Positions 24,789 to 33,441 of a DNA stretch of 64,000 nt are shown here, one piece after another. Position numbers and translations under genes: made by a program. Every line of letters starts with the position of its first letter. Position 1 is the first letter of the stretch. Source of the stretch: Oscillospiraceae bacterium (GTDB lineage Bacteria; Bacillota; Clostridia; Oscillospirales; Oscillospiraceae); assembly GCA_916988195.3 (NCBI GenBank), contig CAKASQ030000069.1:1-64000 (forward strand), in the 5' to 3' direction. The notes under the pieces were generated by a model. The model saw nothing but the letters and a program-made list of their open reading frames with translations. It searched no databases and had not been told where the DNA came from.

Positions 24789-25436
24789 ATGGCACGTGGA
24801 AAAATCGAAAAGCGTGGACAGCGACGCAGAAAAATAAAGCCTGTCATTCTGATTGTGACGGAGGGCTCTCAAACTGAGCCTAAGTATTTTGAACACTACC
24901 GCAACCGTCAGACAAACATTGATATTCGTGTGGTCGGCAGCCGTACCAGCGGAGGTGAAACTGATTACCTCAGCCTGATCAGGAAAGCCGTGGAATATCA
25001 GAACAAAAATCAGATTTCCGTATCAGAGGGAGACTCTGTATGGGTAGTTGCAGACGGCGATGTGAACTACAACAACCCTGACCCCATCACTGCAAAGGAC
25101 AGTCTGCTCTCCAAGGCAAGGAAAATGGCAGATGCGAAGGGGATTCAGATTGCACTCTCTAATCCCTGCTTTGAATTTTGGTATCTGTTGCATTTCCAGT
25201 ACACCACCAAATTTTTCAAAGACTACCCCGCAGTGAAAAACGCATTGACCACTTATCTCCCTGATTATGAGAAAGCTGGCGATGTATATACCCAGTTAGC
25301 AGAACATACAGCCATTGCGATTCAGAACGCCAAACGTGTAGAGCAATACCATCTTCAAAATGACAGCAGCAAACCGTTTGGAATTGCTGTCAATCCATTT
25401 ACCGACATCTATAAGCTGGTGGAATCACTGCTGTAA
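24789..25436 (+). CDS. rloB: RloB-family protein, partner of the AAA ATPase
   Basis: The 215-aa product begins with a basic stretch and the TOPRIM-like motif VTEGSQTEPKYF (Glu25), followed by ADGD at residues 88-91. Both agree with the RloB family, whose TOPRIM-like core suggests nuclease activity. The motif NPCFEFWYLLHF at about residue 130 is also typical. It starts 2 bp after the ATPase stop, so the pair forms one operon with its own promoter. A defence role is inferred from the family. Confidence 0.85.
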   Translation: MARGKIEKRGQRRRKIKPVILIVTEGSQTEPKYFEHYRNRQTNIDIRVVGSRTSGGETDYLSLIRKAVEYQNKNQISVSEGDSVWVVADGDVNYNNPDPITAKDSLLSKARKMADAKGIQIALSNPCFEFWYLLHFQYTTKFFKDYPAVKNALTTYLPDYEKAGDVYTQLAEHTAIAIQNAKRVEQYHLQNDSSKPFGIAVNPFTDIYKLVESLL

Positions 25437-25454
25437 TGTCTCAAAGAAACATGG

Positions 25455-25522
25455 TTGGCACAAAATTGTCTCTACATTGGCACAGTCCTGCCCTTTCGCC
25501 GTAAATCCATATCTGTTATACT
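25455..25522 (+). promoter_or_regulatory. Promoter B with paired TTGGCA boxes
   Basis: TATACT (25517-25522) is the -10 box and TTTCGC stands at the -35 place. TTGGCA boxes start at 25455 and 25477, 22 bp apart, with the second 40 bp before the -10, exactly as at promoter A. It would drive the Tad-like genes after the defence cassette. Confidence 0.55.
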
Positions 25523-25546
25523 TGGTACAGTCAAAACTTTGCATAG

Positions 25547-25575
25547 CAGCCGCTCCGGTTTGGAGCGGCTGTTTT
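25547..25575 (+). terminator. Leader terminator after promoter B
   Basis: A 10-bp perfect stem (CAGCCGCTCC and its complement) with a 5-nt loop is followed by TTTTCAATTT. It lies 25 bp after promoter B and 18 bp before the first Tad-type gene. Confidence 0.75.
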
Positions 25576-25592
25576 CAATTTCAGTAAAGGTG

Positions 25593-26051
25593 GTGGTTTC
25601 TATTCTCTTTCAAAAAGCCCGGAAGGTGCTGAACAACGAGCGGGGCGAGGCCAACTATTTCAGTACGGTGGTCTTCATCTTCATCGCTGTCCTGCTGCTG
25701 GCCTTCATTATTGACCTGTTCAGCATCATTTCCACCAAGCAGGAACTTGACCATGCTGCCGATCAGATGGTCAAACAGATCCAGCTTTCCGGCGGCGTCA
25801 ACGGCGAGACCGATGAGCTGTTTGAATTTTTGAGTTCTCAGATCGAAGGAGCCGAAAATATTTCCTACTCCATTGACGCTACCTACACATCACCCAGGCC
25901 ATCCGGTATGACAAATGCCATCCAGTTGGGCACCCCCTTCTTCATTACCATCGAGGGAGATGCCAAACTGGGCGGGTTCTGGAATTTTGACCTGGTAAAC
26001 ATCACAGTGGTTGCCCGTGGCAGCGGCGTCAGTGAGCACTACTGGAAGTGA
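25593..26051 (+). CDS. TadE/DUF4320-like pseudopilin
   Basis: The start is uncertain: GTG at 25590 or 25593, or a non-standard ATT at 25602 that would fit the AAAGGTGG site better. The product of about 152 aa has a NERGE motif followed by a hydrophobic helix (FSTVVFIFIAVLLLAFIIDLF), the class III prepilin pattern in which the peptidase cuts after Gly and leaves Glu at +1. It resembles DUF4320 proteins of clostridial ICEs. It should be a minor pilin of the Tad-like system. Confidence 0.65.
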   Translation: MVSILFQKARKVLNNERGEANYFSTVVFIFIAVLLLAFIIDLFSIISTKQELDHAADQMVKQIQLSGGVNGETDELFEFLSSQIEGAENISYSIDATYTSPRPSGMTNAIQLGTPFFITIEGDAKLGGFWNFDLVNITVVARGSGVSEHYWK

Positions 26052-26059
26052 GGTGACCT

Positions 26060-26560
26060 ATGAAACGCATATTCCTGCGGTTGAAACAGCCACTGCGAAA
26101 CGAACGGGGCGAGATCACCTTTTTCGCCTGCTTTTTTGTGGTAGGCATCGTAATGCTGATTTCCTTCCTGCTCCTGTACGCTTCCATCCGGATCACCTGC
26201 ATCAACATCCGCAACGGCGCTAAAATGGAGTTAAATAACCTTAGCGGCACGATTTATGCAGATACCTACCGTTCCCAGCGTGAAACTAACTTTGAAGAGT
26301 ACCTAAATACCCTTTACTCCAGCAGTGACTATACCGACATGCTGGAGGCTACAGTGGCAGGTGGCCTGGACTCCAAGATTCCGCTTTCAACGGAGGATTA
26401 CAAGGTTTCCGACATCAGTCTGGAGTTCAATGTAGAGGATGGACGGGTTGAGTACATCTTTTACTGTGACGTGGAGTTCTATGTACGGATGTTCGGTCAC
26501 AGTTATCCAGCTATCACCCAACGGGTGGAGCTGACAGGCTACCACAACACAAAATTCTAA
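26060..26560 (+). CDS. Second TadE-like pseudopilin
   Basis: The 166-aa product has the same NERGE motif (residues 13-17) followed by a helix (FACFFVVGIVMLISFLLLYAS), then a soluble beta-rich domain. It lies 8 bp after the first pseudopilin gene and should be processed by the prepilin peptidase at 28953. Together the two act as minor pilins, by analogy with TadE/TadF. Confidence 0.65.
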   Translation: MKRIFLRLKQPLRNERGEITFFACFFVVGIVMLISFLLLYASIRITCINIRNGAKMELNNLSGTIYADTYRSQRETNFEEYLNTLYSSSDYTDMLEATVAGGLDSKIPLSTEDYKVSDISLEFNVEDGRVEYIFYCDVEFYVRMFGHSYPAITQRVELTGYHNTKF

Positions 26561-26633
26561 CCATACTGTTGAAAGCCCGGCACATTCTACCGTATAGGCT
26601 TTATATAACAGCAAAAAGGAGTGTATGTAAAAT

Positions 26634-27203
26634 ATGAAGAAGTTTTTCCAATCCAAAGGCTTTATTGTTTCCTCGCTGGCTCTCCTCTGTGTCACTATTC
26701 TGGGTGTCTGCTGGTTCGTAAGCCGCGACCGTACCGGAGATTTTAGGCCGGATGAATCCCCACCCAGCAGCGTCACCGGCGATTGGTCAGATGGCGGCAC
26801 ACAGACAGATGGTGATAATGGAGCAGATGCTTATGCTCCCGGCCAGTCCACAGATGCCGAAGAAGAATATCCCAAAGTAACCTCCCAAACGGAGGATGAG
26901 GTTGTGATCAACTTCACCGATACTGAAAAGCCTGAAGAAACGCCTCCTCCGGTGCCGGAAGGTAAGACCGAAATCAAAGATCCTGGTCAGGAGCATACCG
27001 TCAATCCCGACCCGTCAGTTCTGGAGGTTACTGCCCCGCCCGCCGAGCAAGCGCCGCCCAGTAATGAGCCGGCTCCAGGCTCCAGCAATGGAAATGGAGC
27101 TATATACGATCCGGTATTTGGCTGGGTTGTTCCCGGCGATGTACAGCAGTCCACCGGTGACAGCGATGGGGATCTGAACAAACAGGTCGGCAATATGGGC
27201 TGA
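26634..27203 (+). CDS. DUF6550-like membrane-anchored acidic Pro-rich protein
   Basis: The 189-aa product has one N-terminal membrane helix (FIVSSLALLCVTILGVCWFV) and then a disordered acidic tail rich in Pro, Asp, Glu and Thr, ending in a short conserved part (GAIYDPVFGWVVPG). It resembles DUF6550 proteins of ICE Tad loci. It may be a surface spacer or an assembly adaptor. Role unknown. Confidence 0.5.
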   Translation: MKKFFQSKGFIVSSLALLCVTILGVCWFVSRDRTGDFRPDESPPSSVTGDWSDGGTQTDGDNGADAYAPGQSTDAEEEYPKVTSQTEDEVVINFTDTEKPEETPPPVPEGKTEIKDPGQEHTVNPDPSVLEVTAPPAEQAPPSNEPAPGSSNGNGAIYDPVFGWVVPGDVQQSTGDSDGDLNKQVGNMG

Positions 27204-27231
27204 TTTACTACAACTGAATATGGCACTACTT

Positions 27232-27265
27232 GGCCGTCACAGGATTGTGGCGGCCTTCCTATTTT
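27232..27265 (+). terminator. Intrinsic terminator before the surface protein gene
   Basis: A 10-bp stem with one G-T pair (GGCCGTCACA/TGTGGCGGCC) and a 4-nt loop is followed by TTCCTATTTT. The next gene starts 18 bp later. Confidence 0.65.
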
Positions 27266-27283
27266 CAAAAGGAATGGAGCGTG

Positions 27284-28981
27284 ATGTATTTGAAACGACT
27301 TCTCGCCTTCCTATGCTGCTTTACCCTTGTTTTCTGTCTATTCCCCTCCTCTGCCTTTGCAACGGGCGGAAATGGAAACATAGATGGCGGCGGTGGCAGC
27401 ATGGGTCACGGCACAAGCAGCAACTTCTGGAACTCAGGCAACGATGGCGTCCGCATTACTGTTGTTGACGCATCCAGCGGAACTGCCGTATCTTCTCCGC
27501 TAGACTTTTCAAACCGGACGCAGAAGACCAGTCTTCTCCATTTTGGGAAAGTCAACAAACTGCAATACCTGGGCGGCGCCGGCCTGTCCCTCCAGTCCGG
27601 CGTTGCCTATTCCTGCATTAGACCTACGCAATCTATGCCCACAATCGTCAGCAGCAAGGGGCAGAGCAACATCGAAGCCATCAAACGGTATTTCTGTTCT
27701 GAATATGCGTGCATGATGGTCGCTCAGGCAGCCGGAGTCGATTATGAGCGGATGATTGCCGGCGAGTACAAGCTGCTGATCGAGCCCATTGCCTATTTCA
27801 CGCACAACGGCCAGTATTACTGTATGACAGCTACTGAAGCCGGCCTGTATGATCAGATGTCCGGCGGCAACCTGCGGAAAACCATGACCTCGCTTACCCA
27901 TAAAAATCTGCCGCTGTCAATGTTCCTGGAATTCAGCGACCTTGGCATCTCCGCCTGGACAGGCAGCACCACTGGAAAGCAGAACAATTCCGACATCATC
28001 AGCACCCTTGGCGTTGGTATCGTCTGGTTTGATGAAGCTCCGCCGGAAGGAGAAATTGAGGCCCCTGATGTCGAATACCGAGTAGATACGGATGTGATCA
28101 CCGCCGTCACACTGCGGACAGATCAGGATCTGACGCCGGATAATCCGGCATCGGTTACCTTCCATATTCTCGGCACCACCTACCGGGTCAATGATATAGT
28201 GATCCCAGCCGGTGACAGCCAGGTAGTCTGGGTCAAATGGCATACCCCCTCTACCCCACAGACCGTGACCATTACAGTATCTGTCAGCGGCGCCTATACC
28301 GCTCAGGATACCTTTGTCGCAAAAATCGTGGATCTGAATGAGCACATTCCACCTGACCCTGTGGCAACCGACACGAATCCCGGCTACTCTGTGCCGCCCC
28401 TTCCCAGTGAAACGCAGAAGCTCACTGCCAACTGGGGCGTCTGGAGCTGCTACTGGGTGCCTGTATGGGTATGGTGCGACCACGGTGAAGATGGCGGGCA
28501 CTGGGTGGATGAAGGATATTGGGAATACGAATATACGGGCTACTCCGCTTCCATCAGCGGCGAGATGTCCCTAATGCCAGACGATATTGTACCCACAGCA
28601 TCCGGCAAGACGATGAAAAGCGGGTACGGCGTTAAAACCGAAGTGCGGGCAACGCTGTCCACAGATGCCCCGACCAGCCACATTACTTATCCCCAAACTG
28701 CTTTTTCCGTATTTCCTGAGTTCCAGTATCAGACCTATCTGCGGCTTCTGCAGCGTTCCGGCGGCCAAAGTGCAAAATTCATCTTCAAGCCCAACGAATT
28801 TTCCACCTATGACCGGACCGTGCATTTCACACCGCTGTGGTTCCCCGATGCCACCGACTACACCATCTATACACAGGTGTGGGATACCTGGACTCCTGAC
28901 GGCATGTTATCCATCAACCTAAATGACTATGTTTCGATCCAAGGGAGCCTTTATGATGACTGGTATACCAATCGAGAATAG
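27284..28981 (+). CDS. Large secreted surface protein of the Tad locus
   Basis: The ATG at 27284 is chosen because a signal peptide (LKRLLAFLCCFTLVFCLFPSSAFA) follows at once. The 565-aa product has a Gly-rich stretch, a middle domain, an Ig-like domain at about residues 265-355 (VTFHILGTTYRVNDIVIPAG, VTITVSVSGAYTAQD) of CARDB type, and a Trp-rich segment near residue 400. No sortase motif or membrane anchor is visible at the C-terminus. The place in the Tad operon suggests an adhesin or tip protein, which is inference. Its end overlaps the prepilin peptidase gene. Confidence 0.6.
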   Translation: MYLKRLLAFLCCFTLVFCLFPSSAFATGGNGNIDGGGGSMGHGTSSNFWNSGNDGVRITVVDASSGTAVSSPLDFSNRTQKTSLLHFGKVNKLQYLGGAGLSLQSGVAYSCIRPTQSMPTIVSSKGQSNIEAIKRYFCSEYACMMVAQAAGVDYERMIAGEYKLLIEPIAYFTHNGQYYCMTATEAGLYDQMSGGNLRKTMTSLTHKNLPLSMFLEFSDLGISAWTGSTTGKQNNSDIISTLGVGIVWFDEAPPEGEIEAPDVEYRVDTDVITAVTLRTDQDLTPDNPASVTFHILGTTYRVNDIVIPAGDSQVVWVKWHTPSTPQTVTITVSVSGAYTAQDTFVAKIVDLNEHIPPDPVATDTNPGYSVPPLPSETQKLTANWGVWSCYWVPVWVWCDHGEDGGHWVDEGYWEYEYTGYSASISGEMSLMPDDIVPTASGKTMKSGYGVKTEVRATLSTDAPTSHITYPQTAFSVFPEFQYQTYLRLLQRSGGQSAKFIFKPNEFSTYDRTVHFTPLWFPDATDYTIYTQVWDTWTPDGMLSINLNDYVSIQGSLYDDWYTNRE

Positions 28982-29465
28982 CCTCTGGACAGCTTACCTG
29001 CTTACCATATTTTTTGTGGTGGCCGGCTTTGCTGTCTACGATGTGCTTTACAGACGGGTGCCTGATCGGGCACTCGTCTTTTTTATCCCCTTAGCTGCCC
29101 TGGCGCCGGTCCTGCAGGGGTATTTCCTGTTAAATCATGGGCTCCCGCCGCTCTTCCTCTGGCCGGTCGCTACCCATGCCCTGGTAGGCGCCCTGCTCGG
29201 CTTTTGTATTCCATTGGCAGCTGCACTGGCAACAAACGGCACCGGTCTGGGCGGCGGGGATATCAAGTTCTGCGGGATATTAGGGCTGGTCTATGGCCCT
29301 TCTGGCATGGCGCTGGTCTTTCTGACTGCCGCTGTTACTGCAATGCCTGTGATCTTTCTTCTCAGACGGCTTTATCGAACTGGGCAGCCCCTTGCTATCC
29401 CGTTCCTGCCATTTCTCGCCTGTGGCTGCTGTACAGCGACCCTGGCCCAACTATTTTTAAGATAG
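28953..29465 (+). CDS. A24-family prepilin peptidase (TadV-like)
   Basis: The start ATG at 28953 follows AAGGGAG inside the end of the previous gene. The 170-aa membrane protein carries both catalytic aspartates of the family: Asp30 in YDVLYRRVPD and Asp103 in GLGGGDIK. Six helices are predicted by eye. It lacks the N-methylation domain, as is usual in Tad systems. Its substrates should be the NERGE and NQRGD proteins of this locus. Confidence 0.85.
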   Translation: MMTGIPIENSLWTAYLLTIFFVVAGFAVYDVLYRRVPDRALVFFIPLAALAPVLQGYFLLNHGLPPLFLWPVATHALVGALLGFCIPLAAALATNGTGLGGGDIKFCGILGLVYGPSGMALVFLTAAVTAMPVIFLLRRLYRTGQPLAIPFLPFLACGCCTATLAQLFLR

Positions 29466-29477
29466 GAGACAACGCTT

Positions 29478-30317
29478 ATGAAACTGAATAACCGATTCAT
29501 CTTCGGTATCCTCTCTCTGCTGTTGGCGGCAGTTATCGCCTTTGTGGCACTTCCAACCATCGCCCGTCAGACCAATGGAAAAGAGGAAATCGTCCGTATC
29601 ACCCAGCCGGTATTGAAAGGCGAGCAAATCTCGTCAGAAAATGCCGAGGTGGTTGAGGTAGGCGGCTATAACCTCCCCTCCAACATCGCCCATCAGCTCT
29701 CCGATGTAAATGGTCTTTACGCTACCGCCGACTTGGCTGTGGGTGACTATATCCTTACCAGCAAGATCAGCTCTGTACCGGTTTCGTCCGATGTGGCGCT
29801 CAACAGCATCCCTTCCGGTAAGGTTGCTATCTCGCTGACCGTTAAAACACTTGCTTCCGGCCTCTCTGACAAGCTTCAGCCCGGTGACATCATCCGTATT
29901 TACCACTTTCTTGATACGGCGGCCGAAGTACCGGAACTGCGTTTTGTCAAAGTATTGTCCGTTACAGACTCAGACGGCATCAATGTGGATAATGCCAAGG
30001 AGCCCACGGAGGATGAAGAAAAGCAGCAGTCAGCCACTATCACTGTGCTGGCAAGCCCTGAACAGGCGAAGATCATTACCGGTCTTGAAAATGACGGCGT
30101 AGCTCATGTGGCTCTTATCTCCCGCAACAATGACAAACTGGCAGATGAGCTGCTTGCCGAGCAGGATAAGACTCTGCAGGAAATCTACTTCCCCGAAACT
30201 TTGATTGAGGAAGAAGCTGCAGATGCGGAAAATTCTGACGCTGAAAGTGAACCCCAGGAAACGGAAACTGCAGAGTCTGCACAATCCACTAATGAAACTG
30301 CACCCTCGGCAGAATAA
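29478..30317 (+). CDS. cpaB: CpaB/RcpC-like SAF-domain pilus assembly protein
   Basis: The 279-aa product has an N-terminal membrane helix (FGILSLLLAAVIAFVALP), a SAF-like domain at about residues 35-100 (ITQPVLKGEQISSENAEVVE, ADLAVGDYILTSKI) and an RcpC-like domain behind it (VAISLTVKTLASGLSDKLQPGDII). The tail is acidic and low-complexity. CpaB/RcpC proteins assist Tad pilus assembly at the cell envelope. Confidence 0.75.
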   Translation: MKLNNRFIFGILSLLLAAVIAFVALPTIARQTNGKEEIVRITQPVLKGEQISSENAEVVEVGGYNLPSNIAHQLSDVNGLYATADLAVGDYILTSKISSVPVSSDVALNSIPSGKVAISLTVKTLASGLSDKLQPGDIIRIYHFLDTAAEVPELRFVKVLSVTDSDGINVDNAKEPTEDEEKQQSATITVLASPEQAKIITGLENDGVAHVALISRNNDKLADELLAEQDKTLQEIYFPETLIEEEAADAENSDAESEPQETETAESAQSTNETAPSAE

Positions 30318-30344
30318 TCAAATCAAGGAAGGAGAATCTTCGTT

Positions 30345-31139
30345 ATGGGTAAAGTTATCACCGTCTGGGGAAGCCCCGGCAGCGGCAAATCCATGTTCTG
30401 CTGTATTCTGGCAAAAGCCCTGACCCGGGACAAGCGGAAAGCCATCATTATCAATGCCGATATGAATGTCCCTATGCTGCCGGTCTGGCTACCGGAGCAG
30501 ATCATCCAGACCAATACCTCTATCGGTCAGGTTTTGAGCAGTGTGGAGATTGATACATCTCTGGTTGCCAGTCATGTGACAGTGCTGAAAAACTATCCCT
30601 TCATTGGGATGATGGGCTATGCGGCAGGAGAAAACCCGCTGAGCTACCCAGAGGTCAAATATACCATGGTACTGCTGCTCATTCATGCTGCCGCCAAACT
30701 GGTAGATTTCGTCATTCTGGACTGCAGCACCAGCATAACCAATGTGTTCACTCCCGCCGCCATTGAAGCTGGCGATGTGGTCATCCGTATCCTCACCCCG
30801 GACCTAAAGGGCATCAACTACCTGAAAGCCCATCAACCTCTGCTTGTGGACGAACGCTTCCGGTTTTCTGAGCATATGACATTCGCCGGTCTGGCCCGTC
30901 CCTTCCACGCCTTGGATGAAATGGGCTATATCATTGGCGGGTTTGACGGCCTGCTTCCCTACAGTAAGGAGATCGACCGCTGTGCTACCGAAGGCGGTAT
31001 GTTCAAGGCTATCACCTACTGTAACCCCAAATACACTGCTTCACTGAACAAGGTACTGGAAATTCTGGAGCAGATGGAACTGGCTGAGCAGTCAGAGGAA
31101 GATGCGGGGTATGAATGTGAGGAGGATGCCGATGAGTAA
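30345..31139 (+). CDS. TadZ/CpaE-like ParA-family ATPase
   Basis: The 264-aa product starts with a deviant P-loop, ITVWGSPGSGKSMF (residues 5-18), followed by AIIINADMNVPMLP, typical of the MinD/ParA group. The segment FVILDCSTSI is the second conserved aspartate strand. It lies between cpaB and tadA like TadZ, which localises the pilus machine. It lacks an obvious receiver-like domain. The final codons overlap the next gene. Confidence 0.7.
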   Translation: MGKVITVWGSPGSGKSMFCCILAKALTRDKRKAIIINADMNVPMLPVWLPEQIIQTNTSIGQVLSSVEIDTSLVASHVTVLKNYPFIGMMGYAAGENPLSYPEVKYTMVLLLIHAAAKLVDFVILDCSTSITNVFTPAAIEAGDVVIRILTPDLKGINYLKAHQPLLVDERFRFSEHMTFAGLARPFHALDEMGYIIGGFDGLLPYSKEIDRCATEGGMFKAITYCNPKYTASLNKVLEILEQMELAEQSEEDAGYECEEDADE

Positions 31140-32508
31140 TTTGAATGATATATTCTTCACCCCGGTCGCCAATCAGGAGCTGACCTATGACCAGGTACTG
31201 GAGGATGTGCAGCGGTATTTTGCCGAAAACCATGCTTCCACCATTGCCGAAGCTGGGGAAGGCAATGCAGAGCGTGCCACAAGCCTGCTGAAAGAACTGA
31301 TGGAACACTACATTGTCAAACGCAAATATGCCCTTGACGGGCTCTCTACAAAAGAACTGTGTTCCAAGCTCTATGAAGACATGGCCGGCTACTCCTTTTT
31401 GAAGAAATGGATCTATAAGCCCGGTGTTGAGGAGGTCAACATCAACGCCTACAACGACATTGAAGTGATCGAATCCAGTGGGCGCAGCATCAAGATCCCT
31501 GATAAATTCAGTTCGCCCCAGCACGCCATCGATGTGATCCGCCGAATGCTCAACGCCTGCGGCATGGTCATTGATGACACCATGCCCAGCATTGTAGGAT
31601 TTCTGGACAAGAACATCCGTATTTCGGTGGATAAAACTCCCATTGTGGATGCGGATGTAGGCGTCAATGCTTCCATTCGTATTGTCAACCAGCAGACCGT
31701 CAGTGAAGAAAAACTGCTGAACTCTGGCAGTGCCACTGCTGAAATGCTTCACTTTCTGACTGCATGTATCCGCTATGGGGTGTCCGTCTGTATTGCAGGC
31801 TCTACCGGCTCCGGCAAGACCACAATCATGGCCTGGCTGCTGTCCAATGTACCCAATAACCGACGCCTTATTACCATTGAAGAAGGCAGCCGCGAATTTG
31901 ATCTGGTCAAGCGGGATGCGCAGGGCAATATTCTTAATTCCGTAGTACATCTGCTGACCCGCCCCAGCGAGAACCCTGCGTTGAACATCAATCAGGATTT
32001 TCTTCTGGAGCGGGTGCTGCGTAAGCATCCGGATGTCATCGGTGTAGGTGAAATGCGGTCAGCGGCAGAAAGCCTGTCCGCAGCCGAAAGTTCCCGTACC
32101 GGCCATACTGTATGTACCACCATCCACTCCAACTCCTGCAACAGTACTTACCGCAGGATGATGACCCTTGCCAAACGCAAGTACAACATGGATGACTCCA
32201 TCCTCATGCAGATCATGGTAGAGGCGTATCCCATCATCGTCTTTACCAAGCAGCTGGAGGACCGTTCCCGTAAGATCATGGAAATCATCGAGGGCGAGGA
32301 CTACCAGGACGGGCGGCTGATCGCCCATTCCCTATACAAATATGAAGTGGAGGACAATGTAACTGATGACCGTGGTGAAACCCGTGTGGTAGGGCACCAT
32401 AAAAAAATCGGCTTGATCTCCGATTCCTTGAAGAAAAGGCTGTTGGACAATGGCATTTCCAACAAGGAATTGGAAGAATTCATGCAGCCGCCAAAGGAGG
32501 TGGGGTAA
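31132..32508 (+). CDS. cpaF: TadA/CpaF secretion ATPase
   Basis: Start ATG at 31132 follows GAGGAGG and overlaps the stop of the TadZ-like gene. The 458-aa protein has the CpaF N-terminal region, then the GspE-type motor with Walker A AGSTGSGKTT (about residues 222-231), the Asp box, Walker B DVIGVGEMR and the His box (GHTVCTTIHSNS). It powers assembly of the type IVc pilus. It is complete. Confidence 0.9.
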   Translation: MSNLNDIFFTPVANQELTYDQVLEDVQRYFAENHASTIAEAGEGNAERATSLLKELMEHYIVKRKYALDGLSTKELCSKLYEDMAGYSFLKKWIYKPGVEEVNINAYNDIEVIESSGRSIKIPDKFSSPQHAIDVIRRMLNACGMVIDDTMPSIVGFLDKNIRISVDKTPIVDADVGVNASIRIVNQQTVSEEKLLNSGSATAEMLHFLTACIRYGVSVCIAGSTGSGKTTIMAWLLSNVPNNRRLITIEEGSREFDLVKRDAQGNILNSVVHLLTRPSENPALNINQDFLLERVLRKHPDVIGVGEMRSAAESLSAAESSRTGHTVCTTIHSNSCNSTYRRMMTLAKRKYNMDDSILMQIMVEAYPIIVFTKQLEDRSRKIMEIIEGEDYQDGRLIAHSLYKYEVEDNVTDDRGETRVVGHHKKIGLISDSLKKRLLDNGISNKELEEFMQPPKEVG

Positions 32509-33441
32509 TTGCAATGGATCTATCTTATCTGTTTTATCCTGATCAGTGCTGGGCTTTTGGCTCTGTTTGGTGTGAAGCCGGGTGATTTTATTGACGCCCT
32601 CTTCCGCTCCCAGCGAAAATCCGCCACCTTGTCGGATGAACTGAATGTTCTTCTGGGTACGCCAGCCAAGGGTTTCTTTAACCAGGATTACGAACTGAAA
32701 CAGATCTTGAAGGGCACCGGACGGGCGGACCGCTATGAGGCAATAAAACGACTGTCCCTGATCCTGTTCGCTGTGGGGGCTGTGCTGGCCCTTTTGATTG
32801 GGAATGTGTACATGGTGCCCATTCTGGGTATCGGTTTTTCCCTTATACCGATCTGGTATCTGCGCAGCACTGCCGCCAGCTATAAAAAGCACCTAAATGA
32901 AGAACTGGAAACCGCTATTTCCATCATCACGACTTCCTACCTGCGTACCGAGGATCTAATCCGTTCTGTCAAGGAAAACCTGCCCTATATCAATGAGCCG
33001 GTAAAAGCCAACTTTGAAGCCTTCGTTTATGAAGCGGAACTGATCAATGCCAACATCACCAGCGCTATCAACAGCCTGAAGATGAAGATTCCCAACCGGG
33101 TCTTCCATGAATGGTGCGGCACCCTCATCCAGTGCCAGTCCGACCGCAGTATGAAGAATACCCTTCCTACCATCAACCAGAAATTCTCCGATGTGCGTGT
33201 GGTGCAGTCGGAACTGGAGGCAATGATGCAAGGGCCGCGGCGTGAAGCCATCACCATGATATTTCTGGTTATCGCCAATGTGCCGCTGCTCTATTTCTTG
33301 AATGAGGATTGGTTCCACACCCTTATCTTCACCACACCGGGCAAAATTGCACTGGCGATCTGTGCAGCCATCATCCTGTTTGCGCTGACCCAGATTATGA
33401 AACTGAGCAAGCCCATCGAATATGGAGGTGATAGCGTATGA
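32509..33441 (+). CDS. tadB: TadB-like pilus platform protein
   Basis: The TTG start follows AAAGGAGGTGGGG directly after the cpaF stop. The 310-aa product has N-terminal and central helices (LILFAVGAVLALLIGNVYMVPIL) and a C-terminal pair typical of the T2SF/TadB fold, with the cytoplasmic segment ELETAISIITTSYLRTEDL. Gene order cpaF-tadB-tadC supports the assignment. Confidence 0.75.
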   Translation: MQWIYLICFILISAGLLALFGVKPGDFIDALFRSQRKSATLSDELNVLLGTPAKGFFNQDYELKQILKGTGRADRYEAIKRLSLILFAVGAVLALLIGNVYMVPILGIGFSLIPIWYLRSTAASYKKHLNEELETAISIITTSYLRTEDLIRSVKENLPYINEPVKANFEAFVYEAELINANITSAINSLKMKIPNRVFHEWCGTLIQCQSDRSMKNTLPTINQKFSDVRVVQSELEAMMQGPRREAITMIFLVIANVPLLYFLNEDWFHTLIFTTPGKIALAICAAIILFALTQIMKLSKPIEYGGDSV

